In this document: piece after piece, positions 11,812 through 23,569 of the stretch | How positions within the stretch are numbered: position 1 is the first letter of the stretch | How the letters are laid out: every line of letters starts with the position of its first letter | Assembly (NCBI GenBank): GCA_001687465.1 | Contig: LVLI01000128.1 | Coordinates: forward strand, 1-64,000 | Source of the DNA: Halocafeteria seosinensis | Lineage: Eukaryota > Sar > Bigyra > Bicosoecida | DNA length: 64,000 nucleotides | Direction: 5' to 3' | Translations under genes and position numbers: made by a program | Notes under the pieces: generated by a model | Databases searched by the model: none | What the model was told of the DNA's origin: nothing | The model's input: only the letters and a program-made list of their open reading frames with translations

Positions 11812-13071
11812 ATGGCGGCAGCGACGGAAGAGGACACTGATATGTCCATGGGAGGCAATGGAGGTGATGTGCAGGCGCAACACGCCGGGGGACACCATAT
11901 TTCCGTCGGAGAACATGTGTGGGTAGCGTTCTACTATGATGGCGACCCACAGGTTGTTTCCCAGCAGCAAACTTCCGTGGCGAGCAGCCTACGGCCCGGA
12001 CCACCGCCTTCAGGGGACGAAGAGAACAGTCAGGCAGTGGAATCAGGAGAAAAAGGTCTCTTTGTGGTCCGTAGTGTCTGCCTCGTTTCGTATTTGGATG
12101 AGACGGAAGGTACCGCTGATCTCATACGAGTCTACGACGGAGTTGAATTTTCGGTGCCGATAGTGTTTCTCAGTCACCTACCGTCGCGTCAAAATGTGGA
12201 CAGTATGGGAGACGAATTAAAGCGGGCGGTCACACTTAAAGAGGAGGGTAACTTTTTCTTCAAGTGCAAAGATTTTGAATCGGCCAGACAAGTGTACGAA
12301 TCTGCCTTGGCACGGATCACCAAGAAGTCATCACCTGCATCGGTCAAAGTTGGTACCCTAGCGCTGATACAACGTCGTGATGCTCGCATGGCTCGGGACC
12401 TACTGTATCGACCAGCCAGTGTGGCACTCGTAGATGGTGCTGATCAAACATGTGAAGTCATCTATGAAGATGATCATGAGCCAAGTGAGGAAGAGGTCTC
12501 ATGGAATGATTTGGTAGTCCTGCCGCCGAGGCGTGCTCATGAAGGATTGCTAGATGATCTGGCTTCCCAACCTCTTGAGCTCTATCGACAACTATGTATG
12601 AACATTGCCCGAGCGTTGCTTAACTTTGCAATTTTTTCTACTGATCGAGGTACTTACGTCAGGCACAGTATCTTTAGCGTTGACAAAGCCATATGCTCCT
12701 GCTATCTTCTCCGCTCCAGTTCTGGAGATCAGAATGCTGCCGAAATTATGTCATCCATTGTCACAGGGTACTTCTTTCGTATCAAGGCTCACTGTGCTCT
12801 GGGTCAGTTTAAGACAGCCAACGGGCTGCTGGAGTCCTCCAGGCAGATGATAACGCAAGGCTTGGAACAATGTGAATTAAATCCTCAACACAATACAACT
12901 GAGACACTACAAAAACAGAATCGTCAGTTGCAACACTTGGAACGTCATATCACAATGTCTCAAAGGTACCATCAAAAAGCCGACAGAAAAATAGCGAAAG
13001 AAGTCGCTCATTGGGTAGACCATGCTTGGAAAGAAGGTGGGACGGAGAAGGGAGAAACGGACGCTACGTAA
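11812..13071 (+). CDS. TPR-domain protein
   Basis: This is a single-exon gene of 419 aa. The N-terminal 130 residues form an unassigned domain (GEHVWVAFYYDGDPQ, LVSYLDETEGTADLIRVYDG). They are followed by a TPR opening with LKEEGNFFFKCKDFESARQV, a pattern seen in co-chaperones that bind Hsp90/Hsp70 tails. Further helical repeats continue to about residue 370, and the C-terminus is charged. No immunophilin or ligase domain is present. The start is the first ATG of the frame and has purine context. A co-chaperone or scaffold role is inference. Confidence 0.8.
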   Translation: MAAATEEDTDMSMGGNGGDVQAQHAGGHHISVGEHVWVAFYYDGDPQVVSQQQTSVASSLRPGPPPSGDEENSQAVESGEKGLFVVRSVCLVSYLDETEGTADLIRVYDGVEFSVPIVFLSHLPSRQNVDSMGDELKRAVTLKEEGNFFFKCKDFESARQVYESALARITKKSSPASVKVGTLALIQRRDARMARDLLYRPASVALVDGADQTCEVIYEDDHEPSEEEVSWNDLVVLPPRRAHEGLLDDLASQPLELYRQLCMNIARALLNFAIFSTDRGTYVRHSIFSVDKAICSCYLLRSSSGDQNAAEIMSSIVTGYFFRIKAHCALGQFKTANGLLESSRQMITQGLEQCELNPQHNTTETLQKQNRQLQHLERHITMSQRYHQKADRKIAKEVAHWVDHAWKEGGTEKGETDAT

Positions 13072-13174
13072 TGATCTGCTACAGAACTTATTGTTAAGAG
13101 AAATAATCCATATAAGCTGCCAATGGTAGGCGTATAGCTATTATTGCAGCTCCAAAGTATTTTCTCAGCCCAGG

Positions 13175-15432
13175 TTAAGGCATCTTTCTGTTCATTTCGA
13201 TAAAGTTCTGTAGCGCTGCTTCATAAGTAGTCAGGTAGTAACCACTTTCTCCTCGGAGCATATGGCTATCGCACACGTTCCAAAGTAGATCTTGAAAAAG
13301 TACGGGGCGCGACAAACGGGATTGGGCTATGACGTAGCAGAAAATGGGGAAAAAATCGTCCGCTCCGAGGGGTACGTACTTTTTGCCCTTCTTGGCAGTA
13401 TACATATGATGTAAGACGTGAATCGTACGACAGCATCCCAAAAACCATGTCAATTTGTCATGAGGTAAGCTTTCCATTTCTGCTCTCTGTAGTTCCATTA
13501 CTGCAGCGGTCCACCCCTCTGACGATTGTAACTCTTTTGCAACGAGAAATCCATCTTGCGAGAACCACTTCAAGCGCTTGAGAGCTCCCATAACCTCTTT
13601 CTCCTTTGAGTACTCGAGACCAATTTCCAAGCACTTGTTCAAGTCATGATATAATGGGAGATATACAAGTCGCTCGCATACTCTCATTGCTATACTAGAT
13701 ACTGTCTCCCCAACCTCTTGGAATCCCTGGAGCATTAGACGTTTCCGGTTGTACAAGGATAAAAAGACCATGAGCTTCAAATCTGTTACTTACATGAATG
13801 TTGGCTTCTCCTTCGTCCTGATTGTATACCGATAGATCTACGCATAAGTGCTCCAGTTTACTGATGTTCTCCATAACAGATTCATGCAACTCTGGATACC
13901 GGGACTCTAGCCCGTGAACAATGAAAATAAATCATTTCAGCACAGATGGATGACTTACTGTCTACGCAATCACGAAAATAGTCTAAAGGCGTTTTAGAAC
14001 GGTTGCCATATGTGATATCTGGACGGTCTTCCGCCTCGTCCTCCACTTGCCTTTTAGACGACGATATAGGGTTGACAACCATTTTCTGTGACGAAGCATC
14101 GGGTCCATGTTGCGTTTTGGACACGAAGTCTACCGACCGTGGCCTGGCAGCAGCGTAAGCACCTCTTCGATGCTTGTGTTTGGACGCCGCCTCCTTAAAG
14201 GGAAGAGTTCCAGTTATTGACCATCGGCGTCCTGCGTTCATCACTATTCGTCTTGTATACCCACGCTCGATTAAATTGACCATTTTTGCCGAAGACAATT
14301 CTTCTTGTGTGGGTGTATCTCCTTCCAAGAACTTCTCTAGAACAGCTGTTTGCAGAGCAACTGCGTGAGAACTGCTCTTCGTGGTTGCCAACTGGGAAAC
14401 ATAGCTATCTACGTCTACATTGTGGTGGAGATGCCTCCTGCTATATCGCTGAGACTCGTGCCCTCTAACAATCTTGTTCCTGGCCCCATTGGTATTTGCT
14501 GGAGAGCAATCCTTGAAGTTGGCATCCACGCGATCGAGCAACCGATCGAGATGCGTTTGAGGGGCTGGACTATGAAAGAGACCTCTCTTGCTTTCGTTTC
14601 CCGGGTTCATATACAAAAGCGTTTGACAGTCCACTTGATCCTTACGCTGTCGTTGCGCCATCACACTCTGATACTTCTTCTGCAGATCACACTTTTTCAT
14701 GACACGCTTCAGCAAATGGATAATGCGCTTCATTAGCTGATGGGACTCTGACTGCTGTTCCAGGAGAAGGTAATAAACCTGCAGCCATACCCGTTGAGTT
14801 TCCGAGTAGCCCGTTAACTTTTGCAATATGTAGGCTCGGTCTGAAAGCAGTTGTCCGCTATCTTTCGAAGGGGGTTGCGTGAGATGTGACGGGGTCTTGC
14901 CCTGGTCCAGGAGCATATTATCGAGCTCCATGAAGCGGTATTGCGAGAACCAGTTCCGAAACAAGCGCATTGAAGGGGAGTTCATGAGATGTTGTCGATC
15001 GAGTCGGTAGCGCTTGGAGTGACCGTGGATGTACTGTTCGCCCGCTTCCCAATGAGCCACATCTCGATGGAGTTTCATCCTTGCTTCGATTTGCTGCGCC
15101 ACGAGGGCGGCATGATCGAACTCGAACTCCCAGTAATCTTCCGTGTCCAGAGCCGCCGTCTCGGAGCGCCTGTAAATGACGAGACGGTTGGTATCGTCCG
15201 TCAGGGTAACCCCACGTATGGAGGTATACTGTACACGCTTCCTAGCTCGGGACGTCTTGGGGTTGAACTGGAGGAGAATATCGCGCCGAAGGCCCAACCA
15301 CCGCGTGTACCGCCGTCCGTAGTTGTTGATCTTGGTCACTTTGTAGTCGAGGTCTTGAAGACAGTCTAGCACTTTGGAGGGCTCTGGACGCGCTGTATCG
15401 TCCTGCTGCATCCTCAAGGAGGCTGATGCCAT
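13175..15432 (-). CDS. VPS9-domain protein, probable Rab5-family GEF
   Basis: VPS9 domains activate Rab5-type GTPases in endocytosis. Three exons, 13959-15432, 13794-13906 and 13175-13726, join in phase to about 712 aa. The N-terminus reads like a PH-type fold (YTRWLGLRRDILLQFNPKTS ending in EDYWEFEFDHA). The middle is helical and basic. The C-terminus carries the VPS9 signature: CLEIGLEYSKEKE, DKLTWFLGCCRTI, the GADDFFPIFCYVIAQS block with its conserved Asp, and LRGESGYYLTTYEAALQNF. An inositol-lipid-targeted GEF is therefore likely. It is convergent with the TPR gene, with about 100 bp between stop codons, and divergent from SSADH with about 104 bp between starts. Confidence 0.87.
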
Positions 15433-15536
15433 GGTCTCAGAATTCCATTACATCATCATGAGGATGACGGATTGTTAAGAGCCCATCTAGAATAGCATAA
15501 AATACAATACAATACAATTGGTACTAACAAAGCAAC
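15433..15536. promoter_or_regulatory. Compact bidirectional promoter
   Basis: Only 104 bp separate the divergent start codons of the VPS9 gene and SSADH. Both promoters and both 5' leaders must share or overlap this space. Confidence 0.5.
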
Positions 15537-17515
15537 ATGAGTATGAACAAGATGAGGATGATGAGAACCGCCTTCCGCCGGCGCCCCTATACAACAACTA
15601 CAACCCAACGATGCTTTTCCACTTTTCCCGTCATTAGTATGTGTCGTTATTAATGTCACAACACCAACAGCCAGAAGATATGCAAGTACCTTCCCCCTGC
15701 AGACCCTTCGACGGGCACTGAGTTTGCTTCAGCGCCTGATATGGGAGCTCCAGAGACCCATGAGGCCATACAGAGAGCCTCCGAAGCACAAGCGTGGGGA
15801 CGCCAGTCCCTGGCCAAAGAGCGCGCAGCAATCTTGCGCAGGATGTACGATATCACTATGGAGCGCCAGAATGAATTGGGAGAGGTATTGGCTCGAGAAA
15901 GCGGGAAGCCAATTACCGAAGCTAAAGGAGAAATCGCCTACGGGGCTTCCTTCTTGGAATGGTTCGCTGAGGAAGCCAAGCGCAACTACGGAGACATTAT
16001 TCCCCACGGTGCTCATGGACGGCGACTTCTGACCATCCAGCAGCCTGTCGGCGTTTGTGGACTTATTACGCCGTGGAACTTCCCCAATGCTATGATTACA
16101 CGAAAGGTTAGTAGTAGTTGAATCACTACGTAATGGATCGAACTGGTGTTGACTCGTTTCCCTTAAAACTCTGCAGCTTGCACCGGCCTTGGCGGCAGGA
16201 TGCGCTAGTGTAGTTAAAGCTCCTGCGGAAACACCTATGTCAGCGTTGGAGTTGGCGAAGATTGCTCAAGTACGAAATACTCACTCAGGAATTCGATCGC
16301 TTCGGCACGCCTCAACATAAGTATTGACTAATGGTTTTACAGGAAGCGGGAGTGCCCGAAGGTGTTTTTAATGTCATAACATGCTCCCACGAGAATACTG
16401 CCGCAGTGGGAGATGCTCTTTGTGAAAACCGATCTGTGCGCAAATTGTCTTTCACAGGTACTGTAGCTCTCTTAATCACGTGCCCGCTACCATATGTATA
16501 TCTAAATGTAAAATATCGGTAATTTTTGCCTTCTCTCAGGATCCACACGCGTCGGGATGCATTTGCTTCGCCAATGTGCAGCAACTGTTAAGAAAACCTC
16601 TATGGAGCTTGGCGGGAATGCACCATTCATAGTTTTCGAAGATGCTGATATCGAAGAGGTGAGCAAACGCCCCGAGACGAACTCGGTACCTGCGTGAATA
16701 AGCTACGGGATGTATAACGAATGTGCAGGCCGTCAAAGGGTGTATAGCATCAAAATTCAGAAATACAGGGCAGACATGTGTTTGTGCGAACCGAATCTTT
16801 GTACATTCCTCGCTGTATGACAAGTTTCAGGAGAGGCTCTACGAGGAAGTCAGCAAGCTAGTAGTTGGCAATGCCTTAGATTCTACAACACAATTAGGGC
16901 CGCTCATTCATCAAAATGCATTGGAAAAAGTTTCACGCATTGTTGACGAATCAGTTTCTCAAGGGGCTCGAGTAGTACTTGGTGGCCAAAAGGATACGTC
17001 AAACGGAGGTTACTTTTATAAGCCCACCATTTTGGCAAACGTTGCTCCGACAATGCCTTGTTGTGAGGAAGAAATATTTGGTCCAGTTGCGCCACTGGTG
17101 AAATTTAGTAGCACCGAGGAGGTGATCGAAATGGCCAATAACGTAAGGAATGCTGATTTCCTCCCACTGACCAACACAGTTACAGTGTCATTTGCCGTGC
17201 CTCCTTGCAGGTGGAAGTAGGTTTGGCCGGCTATTTCTACACACAAGATCTTTCGAAGGTATGGTATGTTGCTGAAGCTTTGGAAGGTTAGTATAGATAT
17301 CCGAAAGTATTACCCCTTCTCCCAAGTTTTGTATCATTGACCTGCGTTTTACTCCTACAGTCGGAATGGTCGGTGTAAACGAGGGTATCATATCTGCTGC
17401 GGCTGCTCCGTTTGGTGGAGTCAAGTACAGCGGTATGGGCCGCGAAGGAGGTCATGAGGGTCTTCAGGAATATCTCGAAACCAAATACATATGTATGGGC
17501 GGAATCCAAGGGTAG
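15537..17515 (+). CDS. Succinate-semialdehyde dehydrogenase, mitochondrial
   Basis: It oxidises succinic semialdehyde to succinate, the last step of the GABA shunt. Eight exons (15537-15636, 15703-16106, 16177-16269, 16343-16457, 16540-16658, 16729-17142, 17211-17286, 17361-17515) join in phase to about 491 aa. Exon 1 gives an Arg/Thr-rich, acid-free presequence ([17 protein letters not shown]) typical of mitochondrial targeting and joins to FPVI/NPSTG. Catalytic features are [10 protein letters not shown] (Asn), [40 protein letters not shown] (general-base Glu) and [11 protein letters not shown] (nucleophile Cys). The C-terminal block [20 protein letters not shown] matches the SSADH class rather than general aldehyde dehydrogenases. 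The usual INGKW strand before NPSTG is missing, which shortens the mature N-terminus. Confidence 0.93.
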
Positions 17516-17996
17516 AATACCCATAACAACGTTAAGTTAGGCAGAAAAGCTGTCTAGCATTATAGAAGCTCGGAGGGTTTGCTTCAATGATCAATGGCGA
17601 CTGTTGCTTGCGATTAGCGGGTGATACACATTTATATGGTACTCACAACAACATCAGACTCACCTTATTGATTATGCAAGGTTGATTTATCCTTACAAAC
17701 AATTCCCCATAATATTCCAATTTTAAGAACCGCGCCAGTGTTTTAGACGAGTATGCCGCAGCTCTCAAGCGAGTGCAGTACAACTCACCTTAGGACTCAT
17801 CCCACCAGTATATAGCTCAACGTAGTTCCGTCGCTCGAACTAGAATGGACGTTCAAAGCGGCAAAGAAGAATAGAAGCAGAACATACCTTGCATCCAGAC
17901 TCTCTTGGCCACTTCAAATACTGAACTGGCTGCAAGGGGCCATGGTGTCTACATACCGAAACTTGTACCGTGCCCACACTGTGCTTATCCAGAAAC
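17516..17996. other. Intergenic, convergent 3' ends
   Basis: This 481-bp gap lies between the SSADH stop codon and the USB1 stop codon. I see no gene or repeat in it. Confidence 0.5.
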
Positions 17997-18935
17997 CTAC
18001 GTCACGGAGAGCATCAAACTTCTGTGAATGGAGCCACACTTTACTTGAATCTCGGTAACACGAAATTCACGAGGTGCTGCGTCGCCTTCATCTCCTGAGG
18101 GCGAAGATTCCTCATCCGTGGAAGCATAGTCACAAAGTCCAAGGGAATGCTCAACTGAGGTATCCTCTGGCTGAGGTTGCTCACCTCTTAGCGCTTCTTG
18201 TAAGTTATTGTGTCCCCACGCAAGTGACATGTGCGGTCGTGGAAGACTGTAGAAACGTTGCTTCCCATATTTGCTTAGCACTTGGTTGACTTCCTCGATT
18301 AGTTCCACAACCTGCTCGTAACCGGTGTCAACATCCACTGAAAGGAAGCTCTTCGAACGGTCTTCGTTGACGTAAACGTGAAATTTCCGTAAGGATATGA
18401 CAAAGGGCTTGTACGCTCTCACTTTTGACGCTAGTTCCTCCACGAATGGTGTTATCTCATGGTATCGAAGCGAGAATGGTTTGGACAAACTGATGTGGGG
18501 AGGATCTTGCATGGTGGGATCAGCTTTAAATTTCAGGAAATATTTTTCTCCTGTACCACCACTATGTTTTCTGAATGTGTCAGGCTCGTCAGTAACGTGG
18601 AATCCTGGTAGTAGATTAGACTTGCACCATTCCGTGGCTTCGTGGGCGACTGCTTCCGGAACTGCAACCAAAACCATGTTTTACGTTTTCAGACACAAGG
18701 CACGCTCATCGCACTAAATGGACTTACCCGAAATAAACGCGAACCCTGGCCAATTTCCTTCAACATGTTCGAATCGACGAGTTTTGCCTAATGACTGTGG
18801 TTGTTGGCTCATCTTCGTCTGCCTTACCCCTTCATGGGAGGGCTGGTACAAGTCATCATCAATGCTATGACGTGGTGGAACAATACTGAAAGTATTGCCA
18901 CTTTGCCATTGCCATCGTTCAATGGCGCACTCCAC
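17997..18935 (-). CDS. USB1: U6 snRNA phosphodiesterase USB1
   Basis: USB1 trims and caps the 3' end of U6 snRNA in the nucleus. Two exons, 18728-18935 and 17997-18661, join as ISVPEAV across a 66-nt intron (donor GGTAAGTC, acceptor GTTGCAG). The product is about 290 aa against about 265 in human. The 2H phosphoesterase tetrapeptides are present: HISLSKPF and, later, HMSLAWG. The aromatic strand EHVEGNWPGFAFIS matches the family entry motif, and LRKFHVYVNEDRSKSFLSVD lies between the two His motifs. The upstream Met is the first of the frame; an internal Met 41 residues on would give a shorter protein. Confidence 0.9.
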
Positions 18936-19150
18936 AAGCTTCAGTTTGTGAAGCCAGACGTTAGCTTAGCAGGCGGGGTTGTAAATTACAACTTGTAATG
19001 CATGAATGCTCGATGATAGGGTCGTTTTTCCTGGATTATATGATCATAGGATGTAAGAGAGTATCTATGCTCTTTAAACGTGTTGGGGGCGAATTTTTTC
19101 GGGCCACAGGGGTGTTATTAACTGGCGTTAACATACAACAGAGATGAACG
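18936..19150. promoter_or_regulatory. Divergent promoter region, USB1 and LRRC61-like
   Basis: About 215 bp separate the two start codons. A short ATG at 19144 precedes the LRRC61-like start and runs into a stop within five codons. Confidence 0.4.
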
Positions 19151-20051
19151 ATGAGTAAGCTAACGGCGGACACTATCAAGGCTGAAAGCGGCCAATTCGA
19201 TCTAGAGAGTGTGCTTCATTTGGATGTATCCGGTATGGACTTGAGCGACATTTCTGAGCTTCAGAAATGCACCAACCTGAAACGACTGGCGGTGGCGAGT
19301 AACCAAGTAAGCGAGTGAACAACCGGCGGTTCTGAATGTGTGTGTATCACCCCACTGCTTATGGTGTACAGATCGACAATTTGAAACCACTGGAAAATTT
19401 GGAAAAGTTAGAGTACTTGGATGTACGATACAATGGATTGGCGACATTGGGTAGGTCTTATCACTCCGTTGGCGACGTTGAGCAACTACTCCCGTGACTT
19501 CGCTTGCAGAAGGTATCGACACAATGCCAGCACTTAGGACGTTATATGCTCAAGTAAGTTATCTGTGTAGCAAGAGCTTCGGAGAAGTGGTATGTCATCC
19601 TGCCTATCGTTTGGTGCTGTACTTGCTTCAGGGGAACACCATCGGACAACTGAACGAACTTAAAGTTTTGAATGGTCATCCGAGCTTGAGTGTTATTTAT
19701 TTTCAGGACAGAGATGGCTCCACAGCGAGCCCTGTATGCCAGCATCCGTCTTATTTTGTTACTCTTTCCAAGATAAATGAGAGAGTTCGAATAATTGATG
19801 GAGAACATCTAATGCTCCGGGCATCGGCCGAATCTATTGAGCTGACTGGGGAGGTAAGCCGTGACGAACTAGGCATTCAACCCTCGCGCCCTTGGCTGGG
19901 CCCTGAGATGGAGAGAGCCCAAAAGGAGCAAGATGACCGAAATTCACAGGGTATGTTGGATAAGACTTCGAAAGCGAAATTATCGAGATTAAAAGAGGAG
20001 TTTAAAGCAGCAGAAGACTTAGACAGGCGAGCAAGATTGCTTTTACGCTGA
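19151..20051 (+). CDS. LRRC61-like leucine-rich repeat protein
   Basis: Four exons, 19151-19306, 19372-19450, 19510-19553 and 19632-20051, join in phase to about 232 aa. SDS22-type leucine-rich repeats run through the first half: LHLDVSGMDLSDISELQKC, LKRLAVASNQ joined to IDNLKPLENLEKLEYLDVRY, then MPALRTLYAQ and GNTIGQLNELKVLN. A cap with SPVCQHPSYFVTL follows, resembling the NPVC...Y block of SDS22/LRRcap proteins. The C-terminal 60 residues form a charged helix. Order, length and cap suggest LRRC61; other small SDS22 proteins are possible. Its position 0.7 kb from the dynein-assembly factor may be coincidence. Confidence 0.75.
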
Positions 20052-20104
20052 GGCGGGAAGTAAAGAACATTACCAACGTTCCGAAGCTAAGAACGCCTGT
20101 ACAG

Positions 20105-20520
20105 ATGCGTCGATATGGTTAGGAGTGGTTTAATTACGACGCTACAAGAACATAATTTTGATGTTGAAGGAAGGATAGAGCAGCCTGATGTCCTCATGCG
20201 TGAAACAACCCCACTCCACACCTCAAGGATTTGCATACAGAAGCAATCGGAACACTTAGTGTCTCGTCCGTTGGTATTGATTGACGAATACGACGTAAGC
20301 TGGGACGTTGCCGAGGATCTTGGCATATTCGAACAGTATGTTTGGTATCAGCGAAGTGTCTTGATGCAGCTGGGATAAGAATGCGTTAAATTAGACCAAG
20401 TGCTCGCATATGGGCTTTTGAATTCTTGTTTGTCACACTCAATATCGATTCAGAGTTTCAGAAACCAGAGTTTCTTTCGATGGTATTTAAGATTCATACA
20501 TACAGTTTGTACGCCTGTAA
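20105..20520 (+). pseudogene. Decayed copy of the AAA-ATPase-like/PDDEXK family
   Basis: This stretch matches the minus-strand gene at 48856-51050 at both nucleotide and protein level. EHNFDVEGRIEQPDVLMRET aligns with EHNFDIDGWTEQPEVLMRET, and PLVLIDEYDV (Walker B region) is shared. Further on, bases reading MFGISE match MFGVSE, and the DNA around 20390-20480 tracks the segment encoding LLWASKFEIVTPNVDLAFQK. There are several internal deletions, frame changes and stop codons, and no Walker A region. It is a broken relic, not a functional gene. Confidence 0.85.
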
Positions 20521-20775
20521 TAAATGTTGAATTATGCCTTTTTGTGTGTCACCTATATCGTCATGACTACTACCACTTTTCTAGTACTTACGTACAACTT
20601 GTACAAGTACTTGCAGGACTGTAGTCACCCTGCCGCTTGAAGATTGCGAATTTGCCGTTGTCTGTCGAATTCAAATTTGACCGACCCCTTGCCCAACCCG
20701 AAGATGACATACAAGTTGTTTGAAGGATGGTTTGTTAGTTTTACAGCTCGTGTGATACTGTCTTCTATAGAGTGG

Positions 20776-23316
20776 ATGAATATGGACACGGCACGCATGG
20801 CCAAAGAGGCCACGGAGCGCCTCAAAGAGATGAACTTGTCACAGGAGGAAACACAACAATTGACGGATGCCTTCCAGAAAGAGGAGTTTAGGGAGATGTT
20901 CCACCAGTACATGGAGGAGATTTCAGACCCAGAAAATAGGAGAGTACGTCTGCACTACGAGGAAGTCCTAGAGTATGCAGTATATCACCCATGATGCGTA
21001 TGCAGGAGCATGAGGAGTACTTAAGGCAATTGGAGCAGGAGAACTCAGTCCCTGAAAATGTTAATTTAGTTCATCCGCAGGTACGTACTCCGCGAGCGAA
21101 TATGCTCATTCTCCTTCGCCTTCTCCTTCCGGGAAGGGGAAAAGTGCAGCAGGGGTTGATACTGTTATGAGATTGGCTTCCTCTGGGGCAGGCTGGGTTT
21201 GTCATCAAAACGTGGAATGAAGCACCCAAGGAGAAAGTGTTCATCAACATATGCCAGACGGAAGCCGCGGGAGAACCGCAGGAAACAAAGGTTAACAACA
21301 ATGAAGGGACTGCCACCGGTGGTGGTGGTGCTCAATCGCAATGGTCACTGCCTACTTTGATCAATCATCCACGCTATGAGAAAGACAACAGTACGTTCTC
21401 TCGGGGGATGCTGCCAGATGCGCCGTAGTTCCATTGTTTTACGTCTTGTACAGAGGGAGAGCGCACACTAACTATCGACATAAGCTTCCATCCCAAAGTT
21501 ATTTCCTATACGAGAACGAACAGTGCCTTTCATCGTATGGTGTGCGAGGTAGGAATTGACGAAGCAACAAAAGCATTAAACAAGCTCATGGGCAGTGCTA
21601 CTGGAGGCTCTCAACAAGGTATGTTTCCGGCGTCTGTGTTTGTTATCTCTTTACAAAAACAACGCCACGGTCATTGCACGGCAATGTTGTGCTTCAGGAA
21701 ATAAATATAAACTTGGACCCTCCTATAAAACACTGAAGAATTTAAAGTGCAAGGGTGAACAACCCGCCACGCTGAATTTGGGTAAGCAGGGAAAAGAGCT
21801 CAACTCCAAAGCCTTTACTTCCACAAATTCAACAAGTACTTCTTCGGCAAAGATTACCAACCGAAGCACCTTCGCATCAGGTAAGCAACAGGCTGGTAGC
21901 TCCACGAAAAGTACTCATAACGAGTCTAGCAACGCCCCGAGCATCACTGAAGTGGCCTCTATGAACAAGCAAGGTCCTAGCGTGCCTTCGGTAAAATTGG
22001 TACATAGAGGCACGGTGGAACTCTCAGAACATATGGATGGTGGTGTGCTATACAACATTGAGGATGATGGTACAGACGCTGAGGGTAATAATCCCACTAC
22101 CATTAGAATGGGACCTTCAACCTGTCCTTCTGAATTAGTGGCTTACATTCATCTGCCTACGTTAACAAGTGCCAGTGGTGTGGAGTTAGACGTTGGCGAC
22201 AAATCGATCTATCTTCGAAAAGAAGATGAATACGAATTGAAAGACTATAAAATATCTTACCCAATTGATAAAGAAAATGTGAAAGCGAAATTCGATAAGA
22301 AAGAGAAGAAGTTATCGGTTGTTATGCCAGTGGATCGAAAGCAGATGGAACGCGATTTGCGAGAACAAGCAAAGAAAATGATGCAGGATCGCCCTTCCAA
22401 GCCCAGTGAGGCAGAGCCAGAGACCGAGGCCTATACAACAACTAACCAACAAGAGCGTTTTAACGCGGGCGACAATGTCCAGAAAGCCGGCGGTGATGAA
22501 ATGCAGAACGCTAAGAATGCTGTTGCAGGACACTCGAAGGATGAAGTTTATGAAGAAGTTTCGAAAAAAGTCCCCTCGACACTTTCCGATGAGCTTCGTG
22601 AACAGCTCAGAGCAGCTGCTCGAGGCACGCCTGTTAAGGAGAAAGAAGCCGACACGGTTCAGTGTCCCAGTTCACACATGTCAACCAATCATAATGAGCC
22701 CGATCAGCCCTCATATCCGATTCCAGTGACGTGGAATCAAACGCATTCGGAGCTTACTTTGCTGCTTCAGTTGCCACGTGTAAAGCAAGGGAGCGTAACG
22801 GCGTCCATAACTGATGGTAATCGCGTGCTGATTGACTGTGAGTCTTATACTGTTCCGTCTTCGCTGTACTCCCAGCTTCGGAACGCTGGGTCTCCTGACA
22901 ACTTGGTGTTGAACGACCTTGACGTGAACACCCAAGAGAGTACAGAGAGCTATCACTACTTTGTACAGTTGGCTCTGGTAGGTAAGGTTGAGACCGAGGT
23001 CTCTGTGCACATCCTAGATCTAAATACGGTGGTTGTTTTGACGAAAGCCGAATGTAGTCGTGGGATGTGGGAGGACCTGGGAAGGTTTGAAGAGGAAAAC
23101 GAATTGCTTGAGAATGCGTGCAATGGGGATGGGTCAACTGTGTGCTCTTTTATTTCATCGATGGAGTCCACAACTGCGGGAGTGGAAGATGAGCAATGCG
23201 AAGTCTCCCACGAGGCGATTCACAAGGAAAACAACGACCCCGTCACAATGCCTACAAAACGGCCGGCAGAGTTTCACACTTCTTCGTCGCCCGACATAGT
23301 CTTCGGTATTGATTAA
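20776..23316 (+). CDS. Kintoun/DNAAF2-like PIH1-domain dynein assembly factor
   Basis: These proteins work with Hsp90/R2TP in the cytosol to preassemble axonemal dynein arms. Five exons (20776-20943, 21006-21080, 21192-21390, 21454-21618, 21698-23316) join in phase to about 741 aa. Exons 1-2 give FREMFHQYMEEISDPENRRE then EYLRQLEQE, the Kintoun entry motif. The PIH1 domain follows: AGFVIKTWNEAPKEKVFINI, GERTLTIDISFHPKVISYT, NKYKLGPSYKTLKNLKCKGE. A CS-like fold follows (LVAYIHLPTLTSASGVELDV through KKEKKLSVVMPV), then a second, more divergent beta-rich domain near residues 530-630. PIH1D1/2 are shorter, so Kintoun is favoured. The start is the Met before MDTARMAKEA; the frame stays open upstream. 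Confidence 0.88.
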
Positions 23317-23569
23317 GGAGAATGGTGACGCCAGGTATACTACTCAGTAGATACAGTCCTCTAAATTTACAGCATTCATTCACAATGTAAACATTTGCTT
23401 TCCAAGGGAAGATGCAACGAACACACCAATAAACAAAACAAGTTGAGAACAACGTCCCCGGACCCAAGCGATCATAACACAAAATTAGATGGCATACAAC
23501 CCAAGAGATAGGAGCACTATCATAATCGACACCATCTACATCACATTCCAAGTGAATACGAAAACCACT

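Noticed and set aside
22711-23137. Long antisense frames inside the Kintoun gene
   Set aside because: They mirror a strongly supported coding exon and show no domain of their own.
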